Shown piece after piece: positions 14,852-16,957 of a DNA stretch of 16,957 nucleotides; position 1 is the stretch's first letter, and every line of letters begins with the position of its first letter. The stretch is from Allobrachymonas sp. (GTDB taxonomy: Bacteria; Pseudomonadota; Gammaproteobacteria; Burkholderiales; Burkholderiaceae_C), in NCBI GenBank assembly GCA_018054915.1, contig JAGPIR010000005.1, positions 1 to 16,957 of the forward strand. Reading direction: 5' to 3'. The translations under genes were made by a program, and so were the position numbers. Under the pieces are notes generated by a model. The model was given only the letters and a program-made list of their open reading frames with translations, was not told the DNA's origin and searched no databases.

Positions 14852-15859
14852 ATGCCGACCCTCCCCGTTCATACGAACACTGCCGCTTCTGCTCCCCATG
14901 CCTGGCGCGACTGGCTGTGGTCCTTGCTGCTGCATGCCGCAGTGCTGGGCGTCAGCGGGTGGTGGCTGCACCGGGCGCCCGTACCCGAATACATCGCCGT
15001 GGATACGCCCATAGCATGGGCCGATACGGCAGGAGGCGGTGGAGGCGGCGGCGGGGGTGAAGGCACACCCGGAGGCGGCGGAGGCAGCGGCGACGGCACC
15101 GAGCTGCTCAAGGCCGATGGCGAATGGCCCCAGACCGCTGCAGAGCAGACGCAGGAAGAAGCCGTCTCCCACCAGGCAGTGGCGGCGCCCAAACGGCCCG
15201 TGCCCAAGAGTTCGCAGCCCAATGCAGTGAAACCCGCCCAGGAAGCCAAGACCAGAGAGGAAATCGAAGCCCTGGTGGCGGCCAAGAAGCGCGAACTGGC
15301 CGCCCGGCTGGCAGCCGAGCAGGGGCGCACCGAAAAAACCGGGCTGGATGCGGCCAAGACGGGCGGCATCGGCGACGGGCAAGGCACGGGTATCGGTTCA
15401 GGCAAGGGGCCGGGCATCGACAGCGGCAGCGGCGGGGGCGTGGGTTCAGGCGTAGGTCCGGGGGTGGGCTCGGGCAAAGGGCCCGGTATCGGCCGCGGCG
15501 AAGGCTCGGGCGTGGGCTCCGGGGTCGGTTCGGGTGTAGGCTCGGGCTTTGGCAGCGGCACGGGCAAGGATGCGCCCAACTGGCGCAGCATTCTGCGGGC
15601 CTATATGGGCAGTCGCAAGCGCTATCCCAATGTGGCACGCCGCCTGCGTCAGGAGGGCGAAGTGACCGTACAGGCCAGTTTCTCGGCCGAAGGGGTGCTG
15701 CTTTCGGCCAGTGTGGCCAAGAGTTCGGGGGTGGCCGCTCTGGATGAGGCCGCGCTGCAATTGGTCAAAGAGGCCGCCGCTGCCGCCGCGGCCAAGGCAC
15801 AACCGGGGCAGGCAATTTCCTCCTTGGGCATTCCGGTGGATTACAAGCTGGTGGATTGA
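14852..15859 (+). CDS. tonB: TonB with glycine/serine-rich spacer
   Basis: A 335-residue protein. The N-terminal membrane segment (about 20-40) carries SLLLH (Ser24, His28), the S-x3-H motif needed to couple to ExbBD. Next comes a run of nine glycines (61-69), an acidic/Lys/Ala region likely helical (about 95-165), a Gly-Ser repeat spacer (171-239) and the C-terminal receptor-binding domain (about 241-335) with RYPNVARRLRQEGEVTV, SSGVAALDEAALQLV and a terminal PVDYKLVD. The usual Pro-Lys/Pro-Glu spacer is absent, so the periplasmic arm is probably flexible rather than rod-like. The ATG lies one base after the exbD stop; the in-frame TTG at 14831 is less likely. It should serve the receptors at 2306 and 7600. 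A terminator follows at 15885. Confidence 0.93.
   Translation: MPTLPVHTNTAASAPHAWRDWLWSLLLHAAVLGVSGWWLHRAPVPEYIAVDTPIAWADTAGGGGGGGGGEGTPGGGGGSGDGTELLKADGEWPQTAAEQTQEEAVSHQAVAAPKRPVPKSSQPNAVKPAQEAKTREEIEALVAAKKRELAARLAAEQGRTEKTGLDAAKTGGIGDGQGTGIGSGKGPGIDSGSGGGVGSGVGPGVGSGKGPGIGRGEGSGVGSGVGSGVGSGFGSGTGKDAPNWRSILRAYMGSRKRYPNVARRLRQEGEVTVQASFSAEGVLLSASVAKSSGVAALDEAALQLVKEAAAAAAAKAQPGQAISSLGIPVDYKLVD
15362..15568 (+). repeat. Gly-Ser coding repeat inside tonB
   Basis: About 69 codons repeat the theme G-[IV]-G-S-G-[KV]-G, for example GVGSGVGSGVGSG, at residues 171-239. Repeats are short and imperfect, of two to four codons, so the array can expand or shrink by slippage without losing frame. The antisense frame is an artefactual proline-rich open frame. 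Confidence 0.85.
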
Positions 15860-15884
15860 AGCCGCCCGCCATCGTGTCGGCCTC

Positions 15885-15914
15885 GATCGCCACTCTGGCG
15901 ATCTTGCTTTTTGG
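15885..15914 (+). terminator. Rho-independent terminator of the exbB-exbD-tonB run
   Basis: GATCGCCA (15885-15892) and TGGCGATC (15896-15903) form a perfect 8-bp stem with a 3-base loop. TTGCTTTTTGG follows directly. It lies 25 bases after the tonB stop, the expected place. Confidence 0.75.
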
Positions 15915-16002
15915 TTTTCTGGGACCGTGCGGCCGAACGAGCGTTCATGGACCACAAAAAGTCTTTACATCCACACCAGGCATGACGATGCACCCGTACC
16001 AC

Positions 16003-16041
16003 AAAAAAAACCCGATAACCGTCGAAAAAACAGTTATCGGG
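16003..16041 (-). terminator. Strong minus-strand rho-independent terminator
   Basis: Read on the minus strand, CCCGATAAC (16041-16033) pairs with GTTATCGGG (16019-16011), extended by a wobble and a G-C pair, and is followed at once by eight T (16010-16003). It ends the small-RNA candidate and could also stop read-through from the acyltransferase gene. Confidence 0.85.
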
Positions 16042-16089
16042 GCAAGCTCTTGGTGTGGAGAGGTACTTGCTGTCACTAAGGACAGTTTG
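16003..16089 (-). ncRNA. Candidate small RNA of about 87 nt, three back-to-back hairpins
   Basis: On the minus strand a -10-like TATGAT precedes a compact structured stretch. Hairpin 1 is CUGUC/GACAG (16085-16081 with 16074-16070, 6-nt loop). Hairpin 2 is GCAAG/CUUGC (16070-16066 with 16046-16042) with an inner CUCU/AGAG stem and an 8-nt loop CCACACCA, and a 3-nt bulge. Hairpin 3 is the terminator stem ending in U8. Hairpins 1 and 2 compete only for one base at 16070. The C-rich loop could pair with ribosome binding sites, a common trait of regulatory RNAs. I do not recognise a named family. The predicted start (16089) is seven bases from the -10 element. Confidence 0.5.
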
Positions 16090-16095
16090 GACTGT

Positions 16096-16121
16096 ATCAT
16101 AAAAATATATATTTATGTCAT
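16096..16121 (-). promoter_or_regulatory. Promoter-like element for the small-RNA candidate
   Basis: The minus strand reads TATGAT at 16101-16096, five of six matches to the -10 consensus, in a long A/T stretch. ATGACA (16121-16116) resembles a -35 element, but the spacer is only 14 bases, so it may be fortuitous or the promoter may rely on the -10 and AT-rich upstream DNA. Confidence 0.35.
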
Positions 16122-16220
16122 ATTTTTTGTATCCTGGCAAAGGCGCCAAATGCGCGTGCATCAAGAATTGACAGAAATACTTGACTACAGCCCAAAAGAC
16201 AGCGTCTCGCTAGCGACGGT

Positions 16221-16957
16221 TCACGAGCCCAGCAATCGGCTCAGTTCAGCATCCTTTTCTTGCCACAGGGCACCGATCCATTTCTGCACCTGCGCCCGCT
16301 GCACAGGCTGATCTTGCTGCGGCAGCAAGTCTGCCGGCACCGGCAAGGTACGCACCGTTACCGAAACAGCCTTCAGCCGTCCGGCCATCACATCAACGAA
16401 AGTAGGCACGCCTTCGGGGTAGACGATCGTCACATCGAGCACACTGGTAAACATGTCACCCATGGTTTCAAGCGCCACGGAGATGCCTCCAGCCTTGGGC
16501 TGAAGCAAATGAAGATAGGGCGACTGCTGCGCACGGTGCTTTTCTGCGGTGAAACGCGTGCCTTCAACAAAACTGATAACAGAAGTGGGCATATGGCGGA
16601 ATTTTTCGCAGGCCTTGCGCGCAGCCTGCAGATCCTTGCGGGCGCTGGCGCCACCGCGCCGCCGCATGAACGGATAGTCGAGCGCCCACCAGGCAATGCC
16701 CAGCAAGGGCACATATAGCAACTCCTTCTTGATGAAGAACTTCAGAAAAGGAATGCGGCTATTGAATGCCTTCTGCAATACCAGAATATCCACCCAGCTC
16801 TGATGGTTGCAAACCAGCAGGTACCAGCCCTGCATGGACAATTCCGCTGGCAGACGGGCGCTCCAGCGCAGGGGGTTGATCAAGCCCATCCACCATTCGT
16901 TGCACACACTCCAGTTATGCGCCAGCGCCATGAGCATGCGGGCGCAGAAGGTGCGCA
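16221..16957 (-). CDS. PlsC/YihG-type lysophospholipid acyltransferase (5' end outside window)
   Basis: The minus-strand frame stays open to the window edge beyond the ATG at 16937, and relatives of about 300 residues have more N-terminal sequence, so the true start is probably outside. Visible motifs are the catalytic NHQSWVD (N-H-x4-D, 44-50 from the internal Met), PFLKFFIKKELLYVPLLGIAWWALDYPFMRR (71-101 region), FVEGTR (the phosphate-binding block) and a later IVYPEG. These are the acyltransferase motifs of the PlsC superfamily, YihG-like branch. It transfers an acyl chain to a lysophospholipid or related glycerophosphate at the inner membrane. It is convergent with tonB and likely a housekeeping flank unrelated to the metal island. 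Confidence 0.88.
   Translation of the reverse strand, partial: RTFCARMLMALAHNWSVCNEWWMGLINPLRWSARLPAELSMQGWYLLVCNHQSWVDILVLQKAFNSRIPFLKFFIKKELLYVPLLGIAWWALDYPFMRRRGGASARKDLQAARKACEKFRHMPTSVISFVEGTRFTAEKHRAQQSPYLHLLQPKAGGISVALETMGDMFTSVLDVTIVYPEGVPTFVDVMAGRLKAVSVTVRTLPVPADLLPQQDQPVQRAQVQKWIGALWQEKDAELSRLLGS

Larger units (their letters stand above)
15860..16220. other. 361-base non-coding region between tonB and the acyltransferase gene
   Basis: Convergent transcription ends here. It holds the tonB terminator (15885-15914), a minus-strand small-RNA candidate (16003-16089) with promoter-like DNA (16096-16121), and a 10-bp palindrome TCGCTAGCGA (16207-16216) just past the acyltransferase stop. 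An open plus-strand frame crosses the region but shows no protein-like features. Confidence 0.6.

Noticed and set aside
14869..15591. Proline-rich minus-strand open frame within tonB
   Set aside because: It is the complement of the Gly-rich codons of TonB, not a real Pro-rich protein.
15856..16311. Plus-strand open frame across the tonB-acyltransferase gap
   Set aside because: It crosses the tonB terminator, the small-RNA candidate and the end of the acyltransferase gene, and has no ribosome site or family features.
1..16957. Mobile element, integrase, CRISPR or tRNA boundary of an island
   Set aside because: No transposase, integrase, terminal repeats, CRISPR repeats or tRNA-like cloverleaf was seen, so transfer is not supported by the window itself.

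Overview
The window looks like chromosomal DNA from a GC-rich, Gram-negative betaproteobacterium, probably of the order Burkholderiales. This rests on the outer-membrane receptors and TonB machinery, the dense coding and GC-rich codon use, and a PlsC/YihG-type acyltransferase at the right edge. No rRNA, tRNA, insertion sequence or CRISPR array is visible, and the genus cannot be fixed from the sequence alone.

Almost everything from about 300 to 15,900 fits one large metal or metal-complex acquisition island. The left part (plus strand) holds the end of a TsaA/TrmO-domain protein, a periplasmic binding protein (320-1411), an FmdE-family metal-binding protein (1535-2140), a TonB-dependent receptor (2306-4519) and a class I SAM methyltransferase (4636-5595). 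A convergent minus-strand pair follows: a protein resembling the methanogen family DUF2117 (5589-6641), translationally coupled to a TPR-like helical protein (6638-7195). A 404-base divergent intergenic region (7196-7599) separates it from a second receptor (7600-9912).

Next on the plus strand come a second binding protein (10013-11044), a FecCD-type permease (11054-12082), an ABC ATPase with a histidine-rich tail (12082-12900) and a two-repeat Gate-domain membrane protein (12878-13840). The run ends with a dedicated ExbB-ExbD-TonB set (14007-15859), whose TonB carries a glycine/serine-rich spacer instead of the usual proline-rich one. A plus-strand terminator follows TonB. Beyond it, on the minus strand, is a compact candidate small RNA of about 87 nt that ends in its own terminator. 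The acyltransferase gene runs off the right end.

The inferred flow is: receptor (two available), binding protein (two available), then the single FecCD permease and ATPase, with the outer-membrane step powered by the local TonB set. FmdE, the methyltransferase, the DUF2117-like protein, the TPR protein and the Gate protein are not parts of ordinary siderophore loci. The FmdE, DUF2117 and Gate families are, from memory, typical of methanogenic archaea. The histidine-rich tail and the short group-2 type ExbB point towards nickel or cobalt rather than ferric siderophores, but the substrate is an inference and not shown by the sequence.
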